A stretch of 64,000 nt of DNA from Trebonia sp963771985 (GTDB lineage: Bacteria > Actinomycetota > Actinomycetes > Streptosporangiales > Streptosporangiaceae). Positions 32,154-41,142 of this stretch are shown here, one piece after another (the first letter of the stretch is position 1; each line of letters starts with the position of its first letter). The DNA lies in contig CAVYVO010000028.1 in assembly GCA_963771985.1 (NCBI GenBank), forward strand, positions 1-64,000. Direction: 5' to 3'. Below the pieces are notes generated by a model that worked only from the letters and a program-made list of their open reading frames with translations, had not been told where the DNA came from and did not search any database. The position numbers and the translations under genes were made by a program.

Positions 32154-33473
32154 TCAGGCGGGTAACCGCACGGCGCCTGGCGCCCCGCCCTTTCGGCGAT
32201 GAGCAGGGGGCAGGCCGGCGCGGACGGGGACGCTCTCGAAGCCGCGCAGCACGAGAAGCGGTCGCCGGATAGGCGGCCCCGCCATCTCGAGCGCCGGGTA
32301 CCGGCGGGTGAGCTCCTCGACAGCGATGCGGCCCTCGAGGCGGGCGAGCGCGGCGCCGAGGCAATGGTGGATTCCGAGCGAGAACGACAGGTGCCGCGCG
32401 GCGTTCGGCCGGTCGATCCTGAGGCGGTCGGGCTGGTCGAACACGCCGGGATCACGGTTGGCGCCGCCGATGGCCACGATGACCGTTGTCCCCCTCGGGA
32501 TCGCCGCGCCGTCGACGTCCACGTCCTCGGTGGCGGTCCGCGAGGTCATCTGGACCGGGCTGTCGTAGCGGAGCAGTTCCTCGACGGCGGCGGGGACCAG
32601 CGCCGGGTCCTCCCGTAGCCGGTCCCACTGCTCCCGCTCGCCGAGCAGGGCGATGGTGCCGTTCCCGATGAGGTTCACGGTCGTCTCGAAGCCGGCGATG
32701 AGAAGGAGCAGCGCCGTGCTGACGAGTTCGGCGGAACTGAGCCGGTCACCCTCCTCCTCGGCCACTACGAGGGCGGAAAGGAGGCTGTCGTCGGGGTCGG
32801 CGCGGCGCTTGGCCACCAGGTCTCGCAGGTACGCGGTCAGCGCGAGCTCCGACGAGCGCGTCTGGCTTTCGGCGGCCCGCGAGGTCTGGGGTTCGAGGGT
32901 GGCGGCGACGTCGTGGCCCCAGGCCCGGAAGCTGGCCTGGTCCTGCGCCGGAACGCCGAGCAGGTGGCAGATCACCGCGATAGGCAGCGGGAAGGCCAGC
33001 GCGTCGATGAGGTCGAAGCCCGCCTCGGCATCGGCGCGGGCGAGGAGCTGGCCGGTGACATCACGGATCCGCGGCTCCAGGCCGGCGATCGCCTTCGGGG
33101 TGAACGCACCGGACACGAGGCGCCGGATGCGGGTGTGGTCGGGCGGGTCCATCGTGAGCAGATCGGCGGCGGGAAGCCCGGCGCGGGGATCGTCGGCCGG
33201 GTAAGCGGGCGGCCGGTAGCCGCGCTGGTGCACGGGGGAGGAGCTGAACCGCCGGTCCCGCAGGATGCTCTCCGCCGTCGCGTGATTCGCCGTCACCCAG
33301 GGCCCGAGCGCGCTGCGCGTGAGGCCGCGCCGGCGCATATCGGCGTACAGCGGGTAGGGGTCGGCCTTTGTCTCCGGCCGCATCCACCGGGCGACAGGAT
33401 CGCCGCGCCACTGGTAGTAGCGGAACACCGCGGGCTCCACGACGCGGCGCATCACGCGTTCTCCGAGACTCAT
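32154..33473 (-). CDS. Cytochrome P450
   Basis: 439 residues. LLIAGFETTVNLIGNG is the oxygen-binding I helix, AVEELLRYDSPVQ the ExxR helix, and LSFSLGIHHCLGAALARLEG the haem loop with the axial Cys. LLTMDPPDHTRIRRLVSGAF is the usual C-helix motif. It is a soluble class I enzyme that needs ferredoxin; none is adjacent. About 25 C-terminal residues (PPAHRRKGG...) are extra. It is divergent from a TetR gene with 98 bases between the starts, so that regulator probably controls it. Confidence 0.93.
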   Translation of the reverse strand: MSLGERVMRRVVEPAVFRYYQWRGDPVARWMRPETKADPYPLYADMRRRGLTRSALGPWVTANHATAESILRDRRFSSSPVHQRGYRPPAYPADDPRAGLPAADLLTMDPPDHTRIRRLVSGAFTPKAIAGLEPRIRDVTGQLLARADAEAGFDLIDALAFPLPIAVICHLLGVPAQDQASFRAWGHDVAATLEPQTSRAAESQTRSSELALTAYLRDLVAKRRADPDDSLLSALVVAEEEGDRLSSAELVSTALLLLIAGFETTVNLIGNGTIALLGEREQWDRLREDPALVPAAVEELLRYDSPVQMTSRTATEDVDVDGAAIPRGTTVIVAIGGANRDPGVFDQPDRLRIDRPNAARHLSFSLGIHHCLGAALARLEGRIAVEELTRRYPALEMAGPPIRRPLLVLRGFESVPVRAGLPPAHRRKGGAPGAVRLPA

Positions 33474-33503
33474 CCGCGACCTCCTCGATCTAGCCTCGTA
33501 TTC

Positions 33504-33520
33504 GTATACTGACGGTATCT
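33504..33520. promoter_or_regulatory. Candidate TetR operator between P450 and tetR
   Basis: ATAC-TGACG-GTAT forms an inverted repeat centred in the divergent promoter region, inside the longer GTATACTGACGGTATCT. Confidence 0.4.
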
Positions 33521-33571
33521 AGAAACCGATGGAATATCAATGAGGCGGCGCCTTGTGGGAGCATTGGCCCC

Positions 33572-34156
33572 GTGGCCAGGATGACGAGAGAGACCTCGAA
33601 GGCGATGACGCGCGAGCGCCTGCTCAGCGAGGCCCAGCGGCTCTTCCGGGAGCGCGGCTACGCCGCGACCTCGCTCGAGCAGATCGCCGAGGCGGCCGAC
33701 GTGACCAAGGGCGCCATCTACGGGCACTTCTCCAGCAAGGAGGACCTGCTGCTCAGCGCCATCGAAGCGGAACCGACACCGGCCTGGGCGACCGCACTGA
33801 ACGACCGGTCCCTGCCGGTGCGCGAGCGGCTTGCGGAGTTCAGCCGCGCCATGGCCGTCGACGAGGAATTCAGGGACAAGGCCGTGCTCGCGGTGGAGCT
33901 TGAGTTCGTCGCGGCCCTGCTGCGCAGCCCCGGCGCCCTGCGGCGTTACAGCGCCGACCTCGAGCGACGCCTGTCGGAGCTGGCCGCGGCGGACGACGAC
34001 CAGCCTCTCCCCGGGACTAGCCCCGTCGAAGTCTGGGCCATCGGCCACGCGCTGCTCATCGGACTGCAGATCTACCAGCACATCGCGCCGGACATCCTCA
34101 CCCCAGCGGTGTTCGGGCGCGCCTACGAGCTGCTCGCCGACCTCTATCCCCGTTAG
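33572..34156 (+). CDS. TetR family transcriptional regulator
   Basis: 194 residues from a GTG. RERLLSEAQRLFRERGYAAT, LEQIAEAADVTKGAIYGHFS and SKEDLLLSAIE are the TetR HTH. The ligand domain carries PVRERLAEFSRAMAVDEEF and ELEFVAALLRSPGALRRYSA. The divergent P450 is the probable target. Ligand unknown. An alcohol dehydrogenase remnant lies immediately downstream on the other strand. Confidence 0.9.
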   Translation: MARMTRETSKAMTRERLLSEAQRLFRERGYAATSLEQIAEAADVTKGAIYGHFSSKEDLLLSAIEAEPTPAWATALNDRSLPVRERLAEFSRAMAVDEEFRDKAVLAVELEFVAALLRSPGALRRYSADLERRLSELAAADDDQPLPGTSPVEVWAIGHALLIGLQIYQHIAPDILTPAVFGRAYELLADLYPR

Positions 34157-34164
34157 TCCGGATA

Positions 34165-34309
34165 GACGACAACGGCCGCGCCGTGCGCGCCGCGCCCACC
34201 CCGGCCGCGCGCACCGCGATGAGCACCTCGTCTGACCGCGGCGCCCGCGGACCGGCAGGTCAAGCGTCTCGATCGCGCCGCCGAACCGGCGCACTCCCGC
34301 CGCCCTCAT
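34165..34309 (-). pseudogene. 5' remnant of a zinc-type alcohol dehydrogenase / quinone reductase gene
   Basis: With a good ribosome site (AGGAGCGAG) an ATG at 34309 starts MRAAGVRRFGGAIETLDLPV. After a frame change near 34243, SDEVLIAVRAAGVGAA follows. Together these are the N-terminal strands of medium-chain dehydrogenases, where this block precedes the catalytic Cys. The remainder is missing and the sequence abuts the tetR stop, so a deletion removed the gene body. Confidence 0.65.
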
Positions 34310-34460
34310 CTCGCTCCTGTCGTCCCCAGCGTGCGCTCCAGGACGGGTGTCGGGGAATTCAATTATTGCGAACGGACGGTGGCGGCTCCACCGCTCACAC
34401 CGGAACTCCGCCCGATACGCTTGCCTCAGATGCCCGCCCGGTACTCCACGGAGGAAAGCC

Positions 34461-34865
34461 ATGGCCGACGCAGCAGCCCCGGACGAGGCCGGCATTGTCA
34501 CCAAGCTCAGCCCGCGCACCGTGCCCGCGACCGTGGAGCGCCTCACAGGTTTGCTGGCCGCGAAGCAGATGAAGGTCTTCGCGGTGATCGACCAGGCCGC
34601 GGAGGCGCGCGGGGCCGGCCTTGAGCTGCGGGCGACCACGCTGGTGATCTTCGGCAACCCCGCGGGCGGGACGCTGGTCATGGCGGCCGCGCCGCTGGCG
34701 GCGGTCGACCTGCCGCTCAAGGTCCTGGTGTGGGACGACGGCGGCCAGACCAAGGTGTCCTACTACGCGCCGGCCACGCTGGCCAGCAGGCACCACCTCA
34801 GCGCCGACCTGGCCGCGAAGCTGGCCGGCATCGACCCGCTCACCGACGCCCTGGTCGCCCCCTGA
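34461..34865 (+). CDS. DUF302 domain protein
   Basis: 134 residues from the ATG preceded by GGAGGAAAGCC. TKLSPRTVPATVERLTGLLA and KVFAVIDQAAEARGAGLELR begin the DUF302 fold; TLVIFGNPAGGTLVMAAAPL, DLPLKVLVWDDGGQTKVSYY complete it. It is a small alpha/beta protein of unknown function, often seen with oxidoreductases. A helical tail (HHLSADLAAKLAGIDPL) closes it. Confidence 0.88.
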   Translation: MADAAAPDEAGIVTKLSPRTVPATVERLTGLLAAKQMKVFAVIDQAAEARGAGLELRATTLVIFGNPAGGTLVMAAAPLAAVDLPLKVLVWDDGGQTKVSYYAPATLASRHHLSADLAAKLAGIDPLTDALVAP

Positions 34866-34885
34866 CGCTTCCGGCAGGGCACGTC

Positions 34886-35542
34886 TCAGGCCACGACGAT
34901 CAGGTAGGTGCTTTGCGCCACCAGCCAGAGGCCCAGAATCAGGCTTCCCGCGATGATCACCTGGTCGGTGTGGGAGTCTATCCATGTCTGCAACCGGGCC
35001 AGGAACTCCCGGCTCTCGGCCGGCCTTACCAGGGCGTAGATTTCCAGGGCAATGTACGAGGCCGAGGCCAGGACGCAATAGAAGACCAGCATGAGATAGT
35101 TCTCCCAGCTGGACAGCTTGGCTTCCACCACCGTGGCGGCGCCGACGGCGATCAGGCCCCAGGGCTGCAGCGCGGGGGCCAGGCCTAGCGCGAACCACGG
35201 GGACATGCTGTCCACCTGCTGCTGCCACTTCGGCGGCTTCTTCGGCGGCTTCGGCTTTCCTCTTCGCCGGATGTGCCGGACCGCGATCGCGATAAGGAAG
35301 ACGCCGAGGGCGATCTTCACCGCCAGGGCCGCCAGGGACTCCGCCGTGTTCGGCTCAGGGGGGTTATTGCCCGTGGCGACCACGGTGAGGGCGACCACGA
35401 TGGCGAGAGACACCAGCCATCCGAACACGAAGGCCGCGCCTTTTATGAGGCCGCGGTCGGAGGGCAGCACGATGATGAAGGCCACCAACGGCAGCGGGTC
35501 CAGCGTTATGGCCAGACCGATCAGGACCAGATCGAAGATCAC
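34886..35542 (-). CDS. GAP (peptidoglycolipid-addressing) family membrane protein
   Basis: 218 residues from GTG 35542 (VIFDLVLIGLAITLDPLPLV). Six hydrophobic segments, with TLDPLPLVAFIIVLPSDRG in the first loop and FALGLAPALQPWGLIAVGA in the second half, match the GAP family (Sap in mycobacteria), small proteins tied to export of peptidoglycolipids or sulpholipid. A basic loop (RHIRRRGKPKPPKKPPKW) separates segments three and four. An upstream ATG at 35635 would add an unconserved extension. Confidence 0.8.
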   Translation of the reverse strand: MIFDLVLIGLAITLDPLPLVAFIIVLPSDRGLIKGAAFVFGWLVSLAIVVALTVVATGNNPPEPNTAESLAALAVKIALGVFLIAIAVRHIRRRGKPKPPKKPPKWQQQVDSMSPWFALGLAPALQPWGLIAVGAATVVEAKLSSWENYLMLVFYCVLASASYIALEIYALVRPAESREFLARLQTWIDSHTDQVIIAGSLILGLWLVAQSTYLIVVA

Positions 35543-35789
35543 GTCACCCTGGCCCCCTCTGTTGCCCGTCCCGGCCGCGGCACTGAGCATCGCATCGCGG
35601 CCGCCGGCCAGCATCACCTCAGCCGGGTGAGACACGGCGGCGCGCTAGATCATCCGTAATGGCTTCGTGATAATTTCGCGAACCGGTTGAGATCATTCGA
35701 CGGACGTCACTACCGTTGGGGCTGCTCTGGCCATGCCGGTCTCCCGTCACCACCGGGTGACGACCGTTGGCGGAGCGGGAGAGCGGAGC

Positions 35790-36896
35790 GTGACGAGCAC
35801 GGTGGGATTTCGCCTTGCCAGGACATCCCGGGTACGGAGCGGGGTCACCCTCGCGGTCCTGCTAACGGCCGGCGGCGGGTTCGCGGCCTACAGTCAGTCG
35901 GCCGGCGCGGCACCGCAACCCACCATCGCTGAGGTGCAGGCGCAGGTGAACAGCCTGCAGGCGAAGGTTGACATGGTCGGCCAGCAGTACGACGAGGCTA
36001 GCCAGCAGCTGGCAGCCGCGCGAGGCCGGCTGGCCCAGGTGGACCGGGAAGCCGGCACGGCGGAGACGCGGTACGACGCGGCCCGCGTCCAGCTCGCGCA
36101 AGTCGCGGTGGCCGCCTACGAGAACTCTGGCCAGACGTCGATCCTCGGCGTGCTCACCTCCGGCGACCCCAGCACCGTGCTGGGGCAGGCATCGCTGGTC
36201 CAGCAGATAGCCGGCATGCACAACGAGCAGGCGAACAAGTTCCTCGGCGACGCCCAGCAGCTGGCCTCCGTGCGCTTGGAGCGGCAGCGCGCCGAAGAGG
36301 GTATCGCCGGCATCCGGGCGCAGCTGGCCGCACGGAAGTCCTCGCTCACCAAGCTGCTGGCCAGCACGCAGGCCACGCTCGACAGCCTGACCGCGGCGCA
36401 GCAGGCCCAGGTGGCCGCGACCACCGTCGGGGCCACCGGGACCGCCGGGACCACGGGCACGCAGACGGCCGCCGGGACCACGGGCACGCAGACGGCCGCC
36501 GGGACCACGGGCGCGCAGACGACCTACACCGGCCCGACCAGCACGCAGGCGGAAAAGGCGGTCGCCTTCGCCTACGCCCAGCTCGGCAAGCCGTATGAGT
36601 GGGGCGCCACGGGCCCGTATGCCTACGACTGCTCGGGGCTGGTCCAGGCTGCCTGGGCGGCGGCCGGGGTGTCCATCCCGCGGGTCACCTACGACCAGTG
36701 GTACGCGCTGCCGCACATCGCCGTCTCGTCCATAGAGCCCGGCGACCTGCTGTACTACGACGGCGAGGGCCACGTCGCCATGTACGTCGGCGACGGCTAC
36801 ATCATCGACGCGCCGCGGACGGGACTTACCGTCGAACGGATCCCGATGGACACCGACTGGTACGCCGCCACCTTCGACGGAGCCGTCCGTCCGTAA
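35790..36896 (+). CDS. Secreted NlpC/P60 peptidoglycan endopeptidase
   Basis: 368 residues from GTG 35790; an ATG at 35733 is the alternative. A signal peptide (VRSGVTLAVLLTAGGGFAAY...AGA) is followed by a coiled-coil region (~45-215), an AGTTGTQTA repeat, and the NlpC/P60 domain (~260-368). The domain has YAYDCSGLVQAAWAAAG (catalytic Cys), GEGHVAMYVGDGYIIDAP (His and third polar residue). The coiled coil followed by NlpC/P60 is the RipA-like layout of actinobacterial D,L-endopeptidases, where the coil keeps the enzyme inactive until needed at division. Confidence 0.92.
   Translation: MTSTVGFRLARTSRVRSGVTLAVLLTAGGGFAAYSQSAGAAPQPTIAEVQAQVNSLQAKVDMVGQQYDEASQQLAAARGRLAQVDREAGTAETRYDAARVQLAQVAVAAYENSGQTSILGVLTSGDPSTVLGQASLVQQIAGMHNEQANKFLGDAQQLASVRLERQRAEEGIAGIRAQLAARKSSLTKLLASTQATLDSLTAAQQAQVAATTVGATGTAGTTGTQTAAGTTGTQTAAGTTGAQTTYTGPTSTQAEKAVAFAYAQLGKPYEWGATGPYAYDCSGLVQAAWAAAGVSIPRVTYDQWYALPHIAVSSIEPGDLLYYDGEGHVAMYVGDGYIIDAPRTGLTVERIPMDTDWYAATFDGAVRP
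36445..36525 (+). repeat. 27-bp tandem repeat in the NlpC/P60 gene linker
   Basis: The unit encodes AGTTGTQTA and is repeated about 2.7 times between the coiled coil and the catalytic domain. It makes a flexible linker. Confidence 0.85.
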
Positions 36897-36957
36897 CGGC
36901 GAGCCGCGCCGGTCGCGGGCACGAACGCCTCCGGCCCGGCATGGCAGCATACGGTAC

Positions 36958-38136
36958 ATGCCCGACGAAGACGCGCCGCTGGCCGGCCTGCGAATCCTGG
37001 AGGTCTCCTCCTTCGTGGCGGCGCCGCTCGGCGGCATGACGCTCGCCCAGCTCGGCGCCGAGGTCATCCGCGTCGACCCCATCGGCGGCGCCGCGGACGT
37101 CACCCGGTGGCCGCTGACCCCGTCGGGCGCCAGCCTGTACTGGGCCGGCCTGAACAAAGGCAAGCGCTCCGTCACCCTCGACTTCCGCGCCGAAGAGGGC
37201 CGCGAGACCCTGAAGAAACTCGTCGCGAGCTCCGGGCCGGACGGCGGCATCGTGCTCACCAACGCCTCGTTTCCGTGGCTGTCCTACGAAGAGCTCGGCA
37301 AGAGCCGCCCGGACCTGATCCACCTGCGGATCACCGGCCGCCACGACGGCGGCCCCGCCGTCGACTACACGGTCAACGCCGCTACCGGCTTCCCGCTGGC
37401 GACCGGCCCGCAAGACCATCGAAGCCCGGTGAACCACGTCCTCCCCGCCTGGGACGTGGCCTGCGGACTGTACGCGGCGGTCGGCCTGCTCGCCGCCGAG
37501 CGGCACCGGCGGCGCACCGGGCAGGGCCGCGCGATCATCCTGCCGCTGGCGGACGTGGCCCTGGCCGTCACCGGGCACCTCGGCTTCCTCGCCGAGGCCC
37601 GGCTGACCGGCGCCGGCCGCCCTCGGATCGGCAACCATCTGTACGGGAGTTTCGCCAGGGATTTCCGAACGGAAGGCGGTGACTCGGTCATGATCGTGAC
37701 TCTCACCGCGCGGCACTTCCGGGACCTGGCCGAGGTGACCGGGCTCACCGAGACGTTCACCGAGCTCCAGCGGCTGCTCGGCGCCGACTTCGGCATGGAC
37801 GGCGACCGCTACGCGCACCGCGAGGTGATCGCCGCGCTGCTGGCGTCGTGGTTCGCGCGGCACACCGTCGGCGACATCGCCGCCGCGTTCGCCGGCACCA
37901 CGGTGCTCTGGGCGCGCTACCGGACGTTCGCCGAGGTAGCCGCCGACCCGGAGCTGCTGGACAATCCGCTCGTCCGGCTGATAGAGCAGCCCGGCGTAGG
38001 CGAGGTGCTCGCGACCGGGCTCCCGCTGGCGCAACCGGGCACTCGGGGCGCGGTCGCCCCGGCGCCCGTGCTCGGCGCGGACACCGCGGCTGTGCTGGCC
38101 GAGCTGCTCGGCGACCGTCCTTATAACCGGAGCTAG
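36958..38136 (+). CDS. CaiB/BaiF family CoA transferase, 2-methylfumaryl-CoA isomerase-like
   Basis: 392 residues. LRILEVSSFVAAPLGGMTLA and LGAEVIRVDPIGG are the N-terminal family blocks; LNKGKRSVTLDF follows. AVDYTVNAATGFPLATGP and NHVLPAWDVACGLYAAVGLL carry the catalytic Asp and resemble mesaconyl-CoA C1-C4 transferases (2-methylfumaryl-CoA isomerase) more than formyl-CoA transferases. The former belong to the 3-hydroxypropionate and related acyl-CoA pathways, but no partner gene is present here, so the substrate is uncertain. Confidence 0.85.
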   Translation: MPDEDAPLAGLRILEVSSFVAAPLGGMTLAQLGAEVIRVDPIGGAADVTRWPLTPSGASLYWAGLNKGKRSVTLDFRAEEGRETLKKLVASSGPDGGIVLTNASFPWLSYEELGKSRPDLIHLRITGRHDGGPAVDYTVNAATGFPLATGPQDHRSPVNHVLPAWDVACGLYAAVGLLAAERHRRRTGQGRAIILPLADVALAVTGHLGFLAEARLTGAGRPRIGNHLYGSFARDFRTEGGDSVMIVTLTARHFRDLAEVTGLTETFTELQRLLGADFGMDGDRYAHREVIAALLASWFARHTVGDIAAAFAGTTVLWARYRTFAEVAADPELLDNPLVRLIEQPGVGEVLATGLPLAQPGTRGAVAPAPVLGADTAAVLAELLGDRPYNRS

Positions 38137-38171
38137 CGGCCGCCGCGGGCAACGACGCTGGCCAGGACCGG

Positions 38172-38195
38172 AGGCGGGGTTCCCGTCTCCCGCCT
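38172..38195. terminator. Hairpin between two convergent genes
   Basis: AGGCGGG pairs with CCCGCCT around a ten-base loop, seven bases from the NYN gene stop and 36 after the CoA-transferase stop. It may serve both. Confidence 0.45.
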
Positions 38196-38202
38196 TCGCG
38201 TA

Positions 38203-38730
38203 TCACGCCGCCGCGGCCCGCGGCGCGTCCAGGTAGACGACGTCGTGGGCGAGCCGCGCCAGGCCCGGCGACAGGCTGTCCCGGCGGCTCACCACGGTGA
38301 CCCAGACGCCGCGGTTGGCGAGCAGCCCCGCGGCCTGGCCGAACACCCCGTCGCCCGACCCGATCGCCACATGCGTGAACCGTCCGGCGACATCCTCGTG
38401 CAGCAGCACGTCGAGCAGTTCCAGGTCCGCGCCGTCCGGGCCGGACCGGACCCGGTACCGAGCGTGCGGCCAGCCGAGCGCCGCGTTCAGCAGGCCGAGA
38501 TGGCTCGCGGCCATCACCACCTGGTCGTCGGCGCCGAAGCCAAGGCTCGCCACATAGCGTCCCTGAACCTCGCTGACCTGGCCGAGGCTGGGGATCGGGG
38601 CGCCTGCGAGGTTCTCGATGTCGACGACGTGCAGTGTGCGCTGGGGAAACCGGCGGCGCACGACCGCCGACTGCCGCAGTCGCCTGGCCCTCGCCACCCT
38701 GGCCGTCCCGACCCTAGCCGTCACTGGCAC
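38203..38730 (-). CDS. NYN/PIN-like domain protein
   Basis: 175 residues from GTG 38730, which has AAGGAGG seven bases upstream. TLHVVDIENLAGAPIPS holds the first Asp, GADLELLDVLLHEDV the second, and THVAIGSGDGVFGQAAGLL the third acidic site of the NYN fold, followed by VWVTVVSRRDSLSPGLARLA. NYN domains are metal-dependent RNases. A basic N-terminus (RVARARRLRQSAVVRRRF) could bind nucleic acid. Divergent from the next gene, with 115 bases between starts. Confidence 0.75.
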   Translation of the reverse strand: MPVTARVGTARVARARRLRQSAVVRRRFPQRTLHVVDIENLAGAPIPSLGQVSEVQGRYVASLGFGADDQVVMAASHLGLLNAALGWPHARYRVRSGPDGADLELLDVLLHEDVAGRFTHVAIGSGDGVFGQAAGLLANRGVWVTVVSRRDSLSPGLARLAHDVVYLDAPRAAAA

Positions 38731-38845
38731 CGCAAGCACCTCCTTCACGACCTGCACCTGGTTAGGTGGGTACCCCGGTTCTCCATGCGTCAACCGCATG
38801 GCGGTCCATGCATTGCGGTCATGGATCATGGGTACAGTGCACGCT

Positions 38846-39640
38846 GTGAACATGCCGGTCGTTCGCGATGAGCTGGTCGCCACGCTGGAGCAGACGCTCC
38901 GGCTGATGCAACAGCTCACGGAAGACGTCCGCGACGACGGCGTGCCCGTCGCGGACCTTGTCGCGCAGTCCACCATGCTCGGCCGGCTGGACCAACGGCG
39001 CGAGGAGCTCATCAGCCAGCTCCGCCGCACCGCGAGCGCGGGTATGCGAGCGACCACCCCCAGCCCGCCGATCCGCGAGGTCGTCCTGCAGGCCCTCGAC
39101 GAGCTCGGCTGGCCGCAGAACGCCGGCTTCCTCGAGGAGTACCTGTGGGCCAAGCGCCAGCTGCAGCTGGACAGCCGGGCGTTCGCCCCGCTGCGGCGGG
39201 ACGAACAGCGCGCCTGGCGGCGTGCCCCGGGCGCCCGCGCCTACGTCGTCCCGGCCCTGAACCCGGACGGCTCGGCCAACCCACGGTGGCTCACCAGTTC
39301 GGCGTGGGAACTGCAGCGCCGCGTGATCGCGTCACCGGAAACGGAGCGGCTCCTCGACCTGCAGAAGATCGCGGCGCTCCGCGTCCGCGGTTCCCGCGGC
39401 CCAGTGGGCACGCTGCTGGAACGGTACGCCACGCGGATACTGGCGATCGAGCCGCCGCCGGTGTCCGCCACGGCCGCGCAGACCAGCGCGTGGCGCGCCC
39501 GCGTCCGCACGCACACTACGGCGCTGATCGAGCAGATCCGCAGGCACGACGACTCGCACCGCCGCCGGATCGCCCGGCAGCTGGCCGGGCTCCCCGAGCA
39601 CGATCGCATCTGGGGCCGGGAGCAGGTCCGGGCGCTATAA
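38846..39640 (+). CDS. Conserved helical protein of unknown function
   Basis: 264 residues from GTG 38846; ATG 38852 and ATG 38828 are alternatives. A TACAGT -10-like hexamer seven bases upstream suggests a leaderless message. Residues ~1-55 are a coiled coil (LEQTLRLMQQLTEDVRD). The middle (IREVVLQALDELGWPQNAGF, LEEYLWAKRQLQLDSRAF) reads like a winged helix, followed by WRRAPGARAYVVPALNPDG. I do not recognise the family. It overlaps the convergent methyltransferase gene by six bases. Confidence 0.6.
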   Translation: MNMPVVRDELVATLEQTLRLMQQLTEDVRDDGVPVADLVAQSTMLGRLDQRREELISQLRRTASAGMRATTPSPPIREVVLQALDELGWPQNAGFLEEYLWAKRQLQLDSRAFAPLRRDEQRAWRRAPGARAYVVPALNPDGSANPRWLTSSAWELQRRVIASPETERLLDLQKIAALRVRGSRGPVGTLLERYATRILAIEPPPVSATAAQTSAWRARVRTHTTALIEQIRRHDDSHRRRIARQLAGLPEHDRIWGREQVRAL

Positions 39641-40450
39641 CGGCTTGCGCGCCACCCCGACGCAGGCCATCGACAGGACTTCGCCGTAGTCAGCCTTGAT
39701 CGGCGTCCCGGGGTCGGGCCGCCATTCGGGCACGGTCACCAAGCCGGGGTCGACGAGCTCCAGGTCGCCGAAGAGCCGCCGCACCTGCGCCAGCGTGCGG
39801 AATTGCGCCCGGCCGAGGCCCTTGAGCATGTGGGCCTGCATCGCGGCCGCGGCCGGGTCACCGGTGTCGAGCAGGTGGTGGATGAACACGTAGCTCCCGG
39901 ACGGGAGCGCGTCGACGAGGGTCGCGACGAGTTCGGCCGGGCCCTCGGAGTCCAGGATGTAGTGCACGATGCCGCACAGCAGCAACCCGATCGGCTTGTC
40001 CCAGTCCAGCGCGGCGCGGACGACGGGATCGCTGATGATGCCCGCGGGCTCGAGCAGGTCGCCCCGGGCGACGAACGTGGCGGCGTCGTCGGCAAGCAGC
40101 GCCCTGGCGTGCGAAAGCACGACGGGATCGTTGTCCAGGTACACGACCCGCGCCGCGGGGTTGACCCGCTGCGCGATCTCGTGCACGTTATCCGCCGTCG
40201 GCAAGCCGGAACCGATGTCGAGCAGCTGCGTGATCCCGGCTTCGCCGACGAGGTAGCGCACCACGCGGCCGAGCACGGCACGCTGCGCTCGCACGCCGAC
40301 CTGGACTTCCGGGAGCGTGGCGATGATCTGGTCGCCTAGCTCGCGGTCAGCGGCGAAGTTGTCCTTGCCGCCGAGCAGGTAATCGTAGACCCGGGCCACG
40401 TGCGGGCGAGACGGATCGAACCCCCCGGCGGGAATTTCGCTTCCAGCCAC
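39635..40450 (-). CDS. S-adenosyl-methyltransferase (DUF574 family)
   Basis: 271 residues. PSRPHVARVYDYLLGGKDNF is the family signature, QLLDIGSGLPTADNVHEIAQ the SAM-binding loop, RVVYLDNDPVVLSHARALL the acidic loop, and IGLLLCGIVHYILDSEGPAE the post-II strand. These proteins are expanded in Streptomyces and relatives and their substrates are not known. All core residues are present. Confidence 0.9.
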   Translation of the reverse strand: MAGSEIPAGGFDPSRPHVARVYDYLLGGKDNFAADRELGDQIIATLPEVQVGVRAQRAVLGRVVRYLVGEAGITQLLDIGSGLPTADNVHEIAQRVNPAARVVYLDNDPVVLSHARALLADDAATFVARGDLLEPAGIISDPVVRAALDWDKPIGLLLCGIVHYILDSEGPAELVATLVDALPSGSYVFIHHLLDTGDPAAAAMQAHMLKGLGRAQFRTLAQVRRLFGDLELVDPGLVTVPEWRPDPGTPIKADYGEVLSMACVGVARKPL

Positions 40451-40473
40451 GAAAAGATTGTACCGATCACCTG

Positions 40474-41142
40474 TTATGCCAATCTCCGTTCGGTTGCCCA
40501 GCGGGTGAGCTGGTGCCGGGAGGAGAGCTGGAGCTTGTGCAGCACCGAGGAGACGTGGCTCTCCACGGTCTTGACCGAGATGTAGAGCTCACGGGCGATC
40601 TCTTTGTACGTGTAGCCCTGGGCGATCAGCCGGAGGACCTCGCGCTCGCGGGTGGTCAGCTGGTCGAGCTCGGGGTCGAAGGAGGGTTTCACGTCCTGCG
40701 CCGCCGGCGCCGCGGCGAACGCGTCCAGCACGAACCCGGCCAGCCGGTGCGAGAACACCGCGTCGCCGTCGGCGACCCGCTGGATGGCGTCCGCCAGGTC
40801 GGCGGTGCTGATCGTCTTCGTCACGTAGCCGCGGGCGCCCGCCCTGATGACCGCTATCACGTCCTCGGGCGCGTCCGAGGCCGACAGGGCGAGGAACCGG
40901 ACCTCGGGATGCTCCTGCTTGACCGCGGCGATGACGGACTGGCCGCCGCCGCCCGGCAAGTGCACGTCGAGCAGGACTACGTCGGGGATGAGCCGGCCGA
41001 TCACCTCGATCGCCGGGCCCACGTCGTCCGCCTCGCCCACCACTTCCACCTGGCGGCCGAGTTCGGCCCGCACCCCTGAGCGGAACAGACCGTGGTCATC
41101 GACCAGCACAACGCGCGGCGGCGTCCTCGCGGCCGTGCTCAT
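40474..41142 (-). CDS. NarL/LuxR-type response regulator
   Basis: 222 residues. VVLVDDHGLFRSGVRAELG is the receiver N-terminus, DVVLLDVHLPGGGGQSVIAA carries the phospho-acceptor Asp, and GARGYVTKTISTADLADAI the conserved Lys. LTTREREVLRLIAQGYTYKE and ELYISVKTVESHVSSVLHKL are the LuxR HTH. It overlaps the kinase gene by four bases, so they are a pair. Output genes probably include the divergent pspC. Confidence 0.95.
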   Translation of the reverse strand: MSTAARTPPRVVLVDDHGLFRSGVRAELGRQVEVVGEADDVGPAIEVIGRLIPDVVLLDVHLPGGGGQSVIAAVKQEHPEVRFLALSASDAPEDVIAVIRAGARGYVTKTISTADLADAIQRVADGDAVFSHRLAGFVLDAFAAAPAAQDVKPSFDPELDQLTTREREVLRLIAQGYTYKEIARELYISVKTVESHVSSVLHKLQLSSRHQLTRWATERRLA

